A stretch of DNA of 64,000 nt from Variovorax boronicumulans (GTDB lineage: Bacteria > Pseudomonadota > Gammaproteobacteria > Burkholderiales > Burkholderiaceae_C), in contig NZ_JARXVG010000020.1 of assembly GCF_029892485.1 (NCBI RefSeq), forward strand, positions 1-64,000. The letters are read 5' to 3'. The stretch's first letter is position 1. Each line of letters begins with the position of its first letter. The notes under the pieces were generated by a model. That model was given only the letters and a program-made list of their open reading frames with translations. It did no database searches and was not told the DNA's origin. Shown here one piece after another: positions 44,346 through 52,009 of this stretch. A program made the translations under genes and the position numbers.

Positions 44346-44414
44346 CGGGTACTCCCCTCCGCGAATGTCCCCCGGCCTGCGGCCTCCTCCTTGATTTCGC
44401 TGCGGGGAGCACCC
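44346..44414. repeat. Imperfect palindromic interspersed element
   Basis: About 69 bases with inverted ends: GGGTACTCCCCTCCGCGAA at the left and TTCGCTGCGGGGAGCACCC at the right pair at most positions, with a second internal palindrome (CGGCCTGCGGCC). It lies between the convergent response-regulator and flavoprotein genes. Similar GC-rich palindromes recur in Variovorax-type genomes by recollection only. Confidence 0.5.
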
Positions 44415-44480
44415 GATGCCCTGCGCACTGGGGCACGCTGCGGGTGTATCGCCGATCAACAACTGCTCTGAGCAATGCGT

Positions 44481-45803
44481 CTAGGCTGCCCGCAGTGCGG
44501 GTGCCGGTGACTCTTCCACGGCTCCGCCGCGCAGCCCCGTCTTTCTCTTTTCGATCGCTTCGGCAAGGAACTCCGCGTCGCGCGCCACGCCTGAGAAGCG
44601 CCCCGATCCCCAGGTGTGCAGCCACGGCAGGCCGAGGAAATACAGGCCCGGCTCGTTCGTCACGCCGCGCTGATGCACCGGCGCGCCGCGGCCGTTGAAG
44701 ACGGGCGCATCGACCCAGGCGAAGTCGGGCGAGAAGCCGATGCACCAGATCACGCTGGTGATGCCCGCAGCCGCGAGGTCGAGGCGGGTGCGTTCTTCTG
44801 TCGGCTCCCACACGGGGCTGTAGACCGAGGGTGGCGGCGCCTCGATGCCCTGCGCGGCGATGAACTTGTCGATCGATGCGTTGATGCGGTTGTAGGTGTC
44901 GTCGGCGCTGTCCAGGTGCTCGCGCAGGTTGGGCTGCAGTTCGAAGCTGCCGCCGTCGAAGCCGCTCAAGAGGCCATAGAGCTCCATGCCTTCGTTGGCG
45001 AAGCGGCGCAGGTCGATGTCGCGCCCGCCGTCGCGGCCGGTCACGTAGTGGTTGGTGTTGTCGCGCACGCCTTCGCGCAGCGGGTGCTCGGTGACGGGCA
45101 TGTCGTAGTACTTCATGTCGGCCAGCCAGTCCACCACTTCGCGGCCGCGGTAGAAGCGCGCGCAGCGCGGCGCGTTGCCGGTGGCCAGGTGGACCTTGCG
45201 GCCGGCCAGGTGCAGGTCTTCGGCGATCTGCGCGCCCGACTGGCCGCAGCCCACGACCAGCACCGCGCCCTCGGGCAGCTGCGCAGGGTTGCGGTACTGC
45301 GCGGAGTGGTACTGCGCGACGGTGGCCGGCAGCTTCTCGGCCAGGCGCGGCACGACGGGGCGGTGATAACCGCCGGAGGCGACCACCACCTGGTCGGCGG
45401 TGTAGAGGCCGGTGTCGGTCTGCACCATGAAGCGGTCGCGCTCGCCCCCACCAAGCACGCCGGGCACGCGCGACACCCGCTCGACGGTGACGCCTTCGAT
45501 GGCCGGCGCCTTCACATGCGCGACGAAGCCGGCCAGCCAGTCGTTGATCTGGTCCTTGACCATGAACCCGTGCGGATCGCTGCCGATGTAGCTCCAGCCC
45601 GGCAGTTGGCACTGCCAGTTGGGCGTGACCAGGCAGAACGAATCCCAGCGCTGCGTGCGCCAGGTGTGCACGAGGCTGCGCTTCTCGATCACGAGGTGGT
45701 CGATGCCGCGCTGTTGCAGGCAGTGGCTCAGCGAGAGGCCGGCCTGGCCGCCGCCGACGATGACGACGCTGTAGTGGCTGCGTCCGCCGTAGGGATAGGA
45801 CAT
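44481..45803 (-). CDS. nitH: Nit1C-cluster FAD-dependent oxidoreductase
   Basis: I start at MSYPYGGRSHYSVV, giving 440 residues. An FAD Rossmann motif VVIVGGGQAGLSLSHCLQ sits at the N-terminus and a second dinucleotide motif VVGCGQSGAQIAEDLH in the middle, the layout of flavin monooxygenases. TSVIWCIGFSPDFAWVDAPV lies in the C-terminal FAD contact region. It is the last gene of the cluster. In Nit1C clusters this flavoprotein is conserved (MSMEG_0569-like); its substrate is not established. Confidence 0.88.
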   Translation of the reverse strand: MSYPYGGRSHYSVVIVGGGQAGLSLSHCLQQRGIDHLVIEKRSLVHTWRTQRWDSFCLVTPNWQCQLPGWSYIGSDPHGFMVKDQINDWLAGFVAHVKAPAIEGVTVERVSRVPGVLGGGERDRFMVQTDTGLYTADQVVVASGGYHRPVVPRLAEKLPATVAQYHSAQYRNPAQLPEGAVLVVGCGQSGAQIAEDLHLAGRKVHLATGNAPRCARFYRGREVVDWLADMKYYDMPVTEHPLREGVRDNTNHYVTGRDGGRDIDLRRFANEGMELYGLLSGFDGGSFELQPNLREHLDSADDTYNRINASIDKFIAAQGIEAPPPSVYSPVWEPTEERTRLDLAAAGITSVIWCIGFSPDFAWVDAPVFNGRGAPVHQRGVTNEPGLYFLGLPWLHTWGSGRFSGVARDAEFLAEAIEKRKTGLRGGAVEESPAPALRAA

Positions 45804-45819
45804 GGGTTCTTTCTTTATT

Positions 45820-46104
45820 TCAGTCGAAGGCGACGACGGTGACTTGGGCATCCGCAGTGCCGGCGAAGCGGGTGGCGATGTGCTCGATCTCGTCGAGTTG
45901 GTCCCTCGCTTGCGAACACGCGAAGCCGTACCTGGCGCGCACGCGCTCGGAGGCGGCGCCCAATGCGTCGCGGGTGCGTTGCAGGAAGTCTTCGAGCGCA
46001 TAGCGTTCTCCGGGCGCGAAGAAGTCCTGCACCACGGACGAGGGCGAATAGCAGCGCGTTTCGCTGGCATCGGGCCAGCGCACGTGGAAGTGCATCACGG
46101 GCAT
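45820..46104 (-). CDS. nitG: MSMEG_0570-like small Nit1C protein
   Basis: The 94-residue protein begins MPVMHFHVRWPDASETRCYS and ends with VTVVAFD, matching the small conserved nitrogen-starvation-response protein (MSMEG_0570 family) found in Nit1C clusters. It is rich in charged residues with no TM or signal. Its start overlaps the end of the AIR-synthase-like gene by ten bases. Function unknown. Confidence 0.8.
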   Translation of the reverse strand: MPVMHFHVRWPDASETRCYSPSSVVQDFFAPGERYALEDFLQRTRDALGAASERVRARYGFACSQARDQLDEIEHIATRFAGTADAQVTVVAFD

Positions 46105-47105
46105 GCGAGCGCCTCCTGCGCGTTCGTCGGCGGTTGGATGAACGCGTCGCTGCCGAAGTCCCACAGCAGGGTCTCCTCGCCGCCCGCTTGCAAGCGCACC
46201 TGCCGCGTCGCATCGACCTCGCCGACGACCGCACAGGCGATGTCGCGCGCGGCGAAGCGGCCCAGAACCGGCGCGACCTGCGAAGGCGGAACGCTCAGCA
46301 CGAAACCGTAGCTCGGAAAGGACGAGAGCCAGCGCAGCAGCGGCACACCCTCGGGCCTGGGCAGTGCGTCCAGGTCGATGCGTGCGCCCACGCCCGAGCA
46401 CTCCAGCAGCATCATGGCCGTGCCCACCGCGCCGGCCATGCTGATGTCCTTGGCCGCGCAGCACAGGCCGTCTTCGGCCAGCGCGGGCAGCACTTCGAGG
46501 TCGGCGCGCAGCCGCGCGGCCGGTGCGGTGGTCGATGCGTTCCAGTACGGAAAGGGCTCCTCGTAGGCGCCGCGCAGGTCGGCCGCCATCAGCAGCAGGT
46601 CGCCGGGCTTGGCATCGAAACTGGTGAGCAGCTTGCGTGCATGGCCGAGGATCGCGACCGCGAGCTGCGGCCGCTCGCTGCGGTTGTTGCTGTGCCCGCC
46701 GACGATGGGCACGCCATAGCGCACGGCCGCTTCCGCGAGCCCGCGCAGCACGTCGTCCGCCGGGTTCATGCCGGTGCTCCAGAGCGCATCGACCACGGCC
46801 GTCGGCCGCCCGCCCATGGCGTAGATGTCGCTCACGTTGACCATCACGCCGCAGTAGCCTGCAAACCAGGGCATGCGCACGATGAAGTCTTCGACCAGAC
46901 CCTCGATGGCGAACAGCAGGTAGCCGCCGTGGCCGTCGGGAATGGCGGCGCAGTCGTCGCCGATGGGCACGGCCTGCGCGAGCGCGGCATGGCCGCCGGG
47001 CAGCGACCTTCCGAGGGCGGAGACCACATCGCTGATGTCGCGCTTGTGGGCGAAGCCGCGCGTGGCGCGCAGGGCTTCGGCGATCTCGTGCACGCTGTTC
47101 GTCAT
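46095..47105 (-). CDS. nitF: AIR-synthase-like (PurM/SelD fold) protein of Nit1C
   Basis: From MTNSVHEIAEALRATRG the protein is 336 residues. It has the AIR-synthase N-terminal pattern (PIGDDCAAIPDGHGGYLLFA, GVMVNVSDIYAMGGRPTAVV, GVPIVGGHSNNRS) and the C-terminal AIRS_C fold. PurM-fold enzymes use ATP to activate an amide or similar group. In the Nit1C cluster this suggests ATP-dependent chemistry on a nitrogen-containing intermediate; it is not the purine enzyme itself. Confidence 0.88.
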   Translation of the reverse strand: MTNSVHEIAEALRATRGFAHKRDISDVVSALGRSLPGGHAALAQAVPIGDDCAAIPDGHGGYLLFAIEGLVEDFIVRMPWFAGYCGVMVNVSDIYAMGGRPTAVVDALWSTGMNPADDVLRGLAEAAVRYGVPIVGGHSNNRSERPQLAVAILGHARKLLTSFDAKPGDLLLMAADLRGAYEEPFPYWNASTTAPAARLRADLEVLPALAEDGLCCAAKDISMAGAVGTAMMLLECSGVGARIDLDALPRPEGVPLLRWLSSFPSYGFVLSVPPSQVAPVLGRFAARDIACAVVGEVDATRQVRLQAGGEETLLWDFGSDAFIQPPTNAQEALACP

Positions 47106-47662
47106 GCGATCACCTTGGCGCGTGTGACGAAGCCGCTCACCGGATCGTGACAAGGCGGATACCAACCGAGGTCGGCCTGCATGCGCGCATGCGGCCGGCC
47201 ATGCACGGCGGTTTCTTCGAGCAGCTGCCAGCCCAGCTTGCGGAACAGCGGCACGTTCTGCATCTGCACCTGTGCGAAGAAGGCCGCACAGCCCAGCGCA
47301 TTGGCGCGCGAGACGGCCAGCCGGATCAGCGTCACGCCAAGATGCCCCTGGCTGCGAAAGGCCGGGTGCACGGCGAGGCGCGAGCCCCACCATTCGCGCT
47401 CTGCTTCACCGCGATGGATGCGCACTGTGCCGACGACTTGTTCGGGCATGCCGCCGTTGCACGACATCGCGACCAGCAACTGCGACCGGTCGTCCGTCGC
47501 ATCGCGGTCGTCGCGCGCGAAGATGCCCTGCTCGATGCAGAACACCGCGCGGCGCAGCGCCATCGCCTCGTCGCGCTCCCACTGCTGCGCGGCCTCGCGC
47601 ACCAGGTATTCGACGGGTGCGTAGTGCGGGTCGAGTTCGCTCAGGTCGTCGATGCACAGCAT
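47102..47662 (-). CDS. nitE: GNAT N-acetyltransferase of Nit1C
   Basis: The 186-residue protein (MLCIDDLSELDPHYAPVEYL) has a GNAT core: VVGTVRIHRGEAEREWW, the acetyl-CoA loop AVHPAFRSQGHLGVTLIRLA, and VPLFRKLGWQLLEE. MSMEG_0567-type proteins of Nit1C clusters have this form. An ATGA overlap couples it to the AIR-synthase-like gene downstream. Confidence 0.88.
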   Translation of the reverse strand: MLCIDDLSELDPHYAPVEYLVREAAQQWERDEAMALRRAVFCIEQGIFARDDRDATDDRSQLLVAMSCNGGMPEQVVGTVRIHRGEAEREWWGSRLAVHPAFRSQGHLGVTLIRLAVSRANALGCAAFFAQVQMQNVPLFRKLGWQLLEETAVHGRPHARMQADLGWYPPCHDPVSGFVTRAKVIA

Positions 47663-47664
47663 GG

Positions 47665-48786
47665 TCAGCTTTCGCTTTCTTTTTCGTAGATGGAGAGCGA
47701 CGAGCACGCGCCGCACTTGCCGCAGCCGGCCTTGATGTCGGCCGAGCGCAGGCCCGCTGCCACCACGCGTTCGGCGAGCGGCGCGAGCAGCGACTTCATG
47801 AACTCGGGCGAGGGCGCGGGATGGTCTTCGAGCGGCGTGCCGCTGATCGGCACGAAGGGCACGACGAAGGGGTATACGCCGCGCGCGAGCAACTGGTCGC
47901 AGATGTCGAGGATCGCTTCGCGTGTGTCGCCCAGCCCGGCCAGGATGTAGGTACTGACCTGCCCGCGCCCGAACACGCCCACCGCCGCTTCGAAGGCGCT
48001 CATGTAGCGCGAGACCGGCACGCTGGCCTTGCCCGGCATGAGGCGTTCGCGCACCTCGGGCGTCACCACCTCGAGGTGCATGCCCAGCGTGTCGATGCCG
48101 GCGGCCTTCATGCGGTGGAACCACTGGTCGTCGTCGGGCGGCTCGCACTGGCCCTGGATCGGGATGTCGACCGCGGCCTTGATCGCGAAGGCGCTCTCGC
48201 AGAGGATGGCCGCGCCCCGGTCGGTGGTATTCGGCGTGCCGGTGGTCATCACCATGTGCTTCACGCCGTCGAGCAGCACGGCCGCGCGCGCGACTTCGGC
48301 CAACTGCTCGGGCGTCTTGCGCGCGATGGTGCGGCCGGCCGCGAGCGACTGGCCGATCGCGCAGAACTTGCAGCTCTTCCTGCGGCTCTCGTAGCGGATG
48401 CAGGTCTGCAGCACCGTGGTGGCGAGCACGTCGCTGCCGTGCAGCGTGGCGATGTGCGAGTAGGGCACGCCGTCGAAGGTCTGCATCGCGTAGAAGCGCG
48501 GCTGCTTCGGAAAGCTGATGCTCGCGATGGGAATGCTGCCGCGCATCACGCGGCTCATGCCATGCGCATCGGGTGCTTCTGCGGTGAATGGCGAATGCCA
48601 CGCGGTGGAGGTGTGGACCGGCACCATGATCGTGTGGCCGTCCACCGTCACCGCCTTGTGGTCCGAGGGGCCCGCGCCGCCGCGGCGGCTGGCCACGCCG
48701 GCCGAAGGATCAACCAGCCGCAACCCGAAGGACTGGAGCTCGGTCATCAGTTGCCGGCTGTCTTGCTGCGTCGTCGTGGTGGTCAT
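47665..48786 (-). CDS. nitD: Nit1C radical SAM protein
   Basis: The 373-residue protein carries a radical-SAM cysteine cluster at C129, C139 and C142 (CIRYESRRKSCKFC); the first gap is nine residues rather than the classic three. A second Cys set, CGKCGACSS, sits at the C-terminus. The C-terminal set could bind another Fe-S cluster. This is the MSMEG_0568-like radical SAM of Nit1C clusters. Its N-terminal coding region overlaps the end of the nitrilase gene by 77 bases. Confidence 0.88.
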   Translation of the reverse strand: MTTTTTQQDSRQLMTELQSFGLRLVDPSAGVASRRGGAGPSDHKAVTVDGHTIMVPVHTSTAWHSPFTAEAPDAHGMSRVMRGSIPIASISFPKQPRFYAMQTFDGVPYSHIATLHGSDVLATTVLQTCIRYESRRKSCKFCAIGQSLAAGRTIARKTPEQLAEVARAAVLLDGVKHMVMTTGTPNTTDRGAAILCESAFAIKAAVDIPIQGQCEPPDDDQWFHRMKAAGIDTLGMHLEVVTPEVRERLMPGKASVPVSRYMSAFEAAVGVFGRGQVSTYILAGLGDTREAILDICDQLLARGVYPFVVPFVPISGTPLEDHPAPSPEFMKSLLAPLAERVVAAGLRSADIKAGCGKCGACSSLSIYEKESES

Positions 48787-49762
48787 GTTCGGGGCTCCGT
48801 GGGTCGATGGAATGGGGTTGCGTGAGGTGCATCGGCACGGTCGTCTGCGCCGGCCGGTCGTTGATGGCGAGCGACAGCAGCTCGGGCCGCGCGTAGTGGC
48901 CGACCGAATCCATCATTCGCTTGCGCTTGGCGATCAGCGCCATGTCCATGTCGGCGATCACCATGCCTTCGCCCTCGGTGAGCGGCGGCGCGAGGTGCTT
49001 GCCCTCGGGCGAGACGATGGCGGTGTGGCAGCCGCCGCGCAGCGCCTTCTGCAGGTTGGCGTCCGGCGTGACCGAACGGATCTGCTCGTCGGTGAGCCAG
49101 CCGGTGGCGTTGACCACGAAGCAGCCCGACTCCAGCGCGTGGTGGCGGATGGTCACTTCCATCTGCTCCGCGAAGATCGGGCCGACCAGCGAGCCGGGGA
49201 ACTGCGCGCAGTGGATTTCTTCGTGCTGCGCCATCAGCGCGTAACGCGCGAGCGGGTTGTAGTGCTCCCAGCAGGCGAGGGCACCGACGCGGCCGACTGC
49301 CGTGTCGACCACCTTCAGGCCTGCGCCATCGCCCATGCCCCAGACCATGCGCTCGTGGTACGTGGGCGTGATCTTGCGGCGCTTGAGCGCGAGCGTGCCG
49401 TCGGCATCGAACACCAACTGCGTGTTGTAGAGGCTGCCGTGGTCGCGCTCGTTCACGCCGAGCACCACCACCATGTTGCGCGCGCGGGCCCGCTCGGCCA
49501 CCGCCTGCGTGACCGGGCCGGGCACGACGACCGCGCGCTCCACCAGCTGCAGATGCGGCGCGCCTTGCAGCACCGGCGGCAGCACGAAGCTGAAGTACGG
49601 GTAGTAGGGCACGAAGGTCTCGGGGAATACCGCGATCTGCGCGCCTTTGGAAGCGGCCTCGTCGATGGCGCTGCACACCCGGTCGAGCGTGCCGTCGGGG
49701 CGCTCGAAGTCGGGCGCGATCTGGATCGCCGCGGCACGCACGATGCGGGGTGTGGAAGCCAT
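48710..49762 (-). CDS. nitC: Nit1-family nitrilase
   Basis: The 350-residue carbon-nitrogen hydrolase has the catalytic triad Glu48 (AVFPETFVPYYPYF), Lys130 (RRKITPTYHER) and Cys164 (GALACWEHYNP). Nitrilases hydrolyse nitriles to acid and ammonia, or to amides. Nit1C nitrilases have been linked by others to growth on cyanide as nitrogen source. The last 30 or so residues (SIDPRSPEHDHHDDAARQPA...) lie within the overlap with the radical SAM gene and look like a read-through tail. Confidence 0.92.
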   Translation of the reverse strand: MASTPRIVRAAAIQIAPDFERPDGTLDRVCSAIDEAASKGAQIAVFPETFVPYYPYFSFVLPPVLQGAPHLQLVERAVVVPGPVTQAVAERARARNMVVVLGVNERDHGSLYNTQLVFDADGTLALKRRKITPTYHERMVWGMGDGAGLKVVDTAVGRVGALACWEHYNPLARYALMAQHEEIHCAQFPGSLVGPIFAEQMEVTIRHHALESGCFVVNATGWLTDEQIRSVTPDANLQKALRGGCHTAIVSPEGKHLAPPLTEGEGMVIADMDMALIAKRKRMMDSVGHYARPELLSLAINDRPAQTTVPMHLTQPHSIDPRSPEHDHHDDAARQPATDDRAPVLRVAAG

Positions 49763-49777
49763 CGCCGGTGTCCTGCC

Positions 49778-50260
49778 TTACAGCGTCCAGGTATCGAGGA
49801 TCACCGCGCCGGCCTTCTTGTGCAGCAGCACGAGATCCAGCACGTCCAGCGGATTGATCGGCTTGATGCCCTCGATCAACGCGCCTTCGCCGTGGCCGTA
49901 CAGCGCCTGCAGCGCGAAGCGGCAGGCGTAGGCCTTGCCGCCTTCTTCCATGAACTTGGTGATCTGCTTGTTGAAGTTCTGGTGGCCCGGAAAAGCTTCG
50001 TCGCCCAGCGTGGGAAAGCCGCGCTGCACGCCCAGCGTCACGCCGGGGCCATAGAGCAGCACCGAGGTCTCGTAGCCCTTGCGGCGCAGGCGCGTGGCCT
50101 GCAGCAGGTTCACGAAGCCGATGGAGCCTTCGAAGGCCACGGTGTGGAAGGTGACGAGCGCCTTCTCGCCGGGATCGGCCTTGACGTCTTCGAACACCTT
50201 CTCTTCGTAGTCGACGAGGAACTCGCCTTTCTCGTTGCGGGGGCGGGTGACTTTGGGCAT
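49778..50260 (-). CDS. nitB: MSMEG_0572-like Nit1C protein
   Basis: The 160-residue first gene of the cluster has VTFHTVAFEGSIGFVNLLQA, RRKGYETSVLLYGPGVTLGV and ALIEGIKPINPLDVLDLVLL. This is a DsrE/DsrF-like alpha-beta fold pattern found in the MSMEG_0572 nitrogen-starvation family. It lies 15 bases ahead of the nitrilase. Its biochemical role is unknown. Confidence 0.85.
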   Translation of the reverse strand: MPKVTRPRNEKGEFLVDYEEKVFEDVKADPGEKALVTFHTVAFEGSIGFVNLLQATRLRRKGYETSVLLYGPGVTLGVQRGFPTLGDEAFPGHQNFNKQITKFMEEGGKAYACRFALQALYGHGEGALIEGIKPINPLDVLDLVLLHKKAGAVILDTWTL

Positions 50261-50345
50261 GGGGGACTCCGGTTGGGTGGTTGGACACGCAGGTCTTGCG
50301 TGCCTTCTCCTTCGCAGGCGATGTGCCAGCGTTCGGCCGGGTGCG

Positions 50346-50365
50346 TGCGATCAACGCGCGATCAA
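50346..50365. promoter_or_regulatory. Two regulator boxes near nitB
   Basis: TGCGATCAA (50346-50354) and CGCGATCAA (50357-50365) are direct repeats spaced 11 bases apart, about 90 bases upstream of the nitB start. They match the boxes near the MocR gene. Confidence 0.45.
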
Positions 50366-50474
50366 TGCGCAGCGATGCGGGCCGCGTGCGGGTAAAAATT
50401 TTTCCGAGGGCCGAAAAGCCGGGCGCGCGGGCGGTCCGGCGGTTGGTTTCTGCACCGCGACGACGCACGCGCCA

Positions 50475-50518
50475 TGCGATCAATGCACCCGATCAAGGGG
50501 GTTGATCGCACCTGATCG
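50475..50518. promoter_or_regulatory. Cluster of TGCGATCAA boxes in the divergent region
   Basis: TGCGATCAA (50475-50483), CCCGATCAA (50488-50496), inverted TTGATCGCA (50502-50510) and a weaker TGATCG (about 50513) lie close together. MocR regulators typically bind such direct and inverted repeats. Operator function for the divergent MocR gene is inference. Confidence 0.5.
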
Positions 50519-50558
50519 AAGCATCAGACCCCTCTGGAGCGGGCGTGATTCATGCGTG

Positions 50559-50596
50559 TTGATCGGTGGCCCGATGCAATCAATGGATGCAATCAA
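50559..50596. promoter_or_regulatory. Operator-like boxes just upstream of the MocR start
   Basis: TTGATCGGT (50559-50567) and two direct copies of TGCAATCAA at 50575-50583 and 50588-50596, 13 bases apart, end only nine bases before the MocR ATG. Binding here would suggest autoregulation. Confidence 0.5.
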
Positions 50597-50605
50597 CTCC
50601 GCACG

Positions 50606-52009
50606 ATGACCACCATCACCGCCCACTGGCGCAGGCAACTTCGAAACAGCGACCGGCCCGCCTACCTGCTGCTGGCCGAACTGATCGCCGACGACATCAA
50701 GACCGGCCGCCTGGGCGTGCGCGACCGGCTGCCCACGCTGCGCGAGCTCGCGGCCGACCTGGAACTCAACTACACGACGGTGGCGCGCGGCTATGCCGAG
50801 GCGCGCAAGCGCGGCCTGATCGACTCGCGCGCGGGCACCGGCACCTTCATCCGCTCCGGGAGCCCGAGCCTGCGGCTGCGCGGTGGCAGCGGCGCCGAGA
50901 TGACGATGAACATGCCGCCCGAGCCCGACGACGCGCACCTGATGGCGCGGCTGCACGAGAGCGCCAGCCGCGCCTTCGCCGAGATCGATTTTCATGACCT
51001 GCTGCGCTATCAGGATTTCGGCGGCACCGCGCATGACCGCGAGGTGGCGATGCAGTGGCTGCGCCCCTTCGTGCCGCATGCCAGCGTGGACCGCATCCTC
51101 GTGTGCCCCGGCATTCACGGTGTGCTCACGGCGCTGTTCTCGCAGCTCGCGCGGCCGGGCGAATTGATCTGCGTGGAGTCGCTCACCTACCCGGGCGTCA
51201 AGGCCATCGCGGCGCAGCTGGGCGTGCAGCTGCACGCGCTGCAGCTCGACGACGACGGCCCCATCGCCGATGCTTTCGAGCACGCCTGCAAGACGCTCAA
51301 GCCCAAGGCGCTGTACTGCAACCCGACGCTGCTGAACCCGACCGCCGGCACCGTGTCGCGCGCACGGCGCGAGGCGCTCGCCGACGTGGCGCTGCGCTAC
51401 GCCATTCCGATCATCGAGGACGATGCCTACGGCATGCTGCCGCGCCAGACGCCGGCCACCATCGCCACGCTGGCGCCCGCGCTCACCTACTACGTGAGCG
51501 GGTTCTCCAAATGCTTCGGCGCGGGGCTGCGCAGCGCCTACGTGTGCTCACCGACCGTGGTGCAGTCGCAGCGCCTCGCGGGCGCGATGCGCGCCACCAC
51601 CGTCATGGCCTCGCCGATCACCAATGCGCTCACGACGCTGTGGGTGGAAGACGGCACCACCGAGGCGATGCTGCAGGCGGTGCGCGCCGAATCGGTGGCG
51701 CGGCAGCTGCTCGCGACGCGCCACCTGGGCGACAGCGGGTTGCAGGCGCATCCCGAGGGTTTCCATGCATGGTTGCCGCTCACGCCGGGGTGGAGCCCGG
51801 TGGAGTTCGCGTCGTACCTGCGCACGCAGAACGTGGGTGTGGTGGCGAGCGCGGCGTTCTCCACCGACGGCGATCCGCCGGATGCGGTGCGCATCTGCCT
51901 CGGCGGGCCGATGTCGCGGGAGCAGTGCGATCAGGCGCTGCGGCTCATCGCCGATACGCTGGCGCATCCGCTGCATCCACATGCGACCTTGCGCGCGGGC
52001 GGTGGATGA
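50606..52009 (+). CDS. MocR-type transcriptional regulator (GntR HTH fused to aminotransferase fold)
   Basis: From MTTITAHWRRQLRNSDRPAY the product is 467 residues. A GntR winged helix (about 15-80; RLPTLRELAADLELNYTTVA) is joined to a fold-type I aminotransferase-like domain with PLP lysine about K302 in YYVSGFSKCFGAGLRS. MocR proteins use PLP as ligand sensor and often control the gene cluster from which they diverge, here Nit1C. The divergent region holds repeated boxes. Target and effector are inferred. Confidence 0.9.
   Translation: MTTITAHWRRQLRNSDRPAYLLLAELIADDIKTGRLGVRDRLPTLRELAADLELNYTTVARGYAEARKRGLIDSRAGTGTFIRSGSPSLRLRGGSGAEMTMNMPPEPDDAHLMARLHESASRAFAEIDFHDLLRYQDFGGTAHDREVAMQWLRPFVPHASVDRILVCPGIHGVLTALFSQLARPGELICVESLTYPGVKAIAAQLGVQLHALQLDDDGPIADAFEHACKTLKPKALYCNPTLLNPTAGTVSRARREALADVALRYAIPIIEDDAYGMLPRQTPATIATLAPALTYYVSGFSKCFGAGLRSAYVCSPTVVQSQRLAGAMRATTVMASPITNALTTLWVEDGTTEAMLQAVRAESVARQLLATRHLGDSGLQAHPEGFHAWLPLTPGWSPVEFASYLRTQNVGVVASAAFSTDGDPPDAVRICLGGPMSREQCDQALRLIADTLAHPLHPHATLRAGGG

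Noticed and set aside
46095..47105. Purine biosynthesis gene purM
   Set aside because: It is an AIR-synthase-like paralogue embedded in the Nit1C cluster, with no pur genes around.
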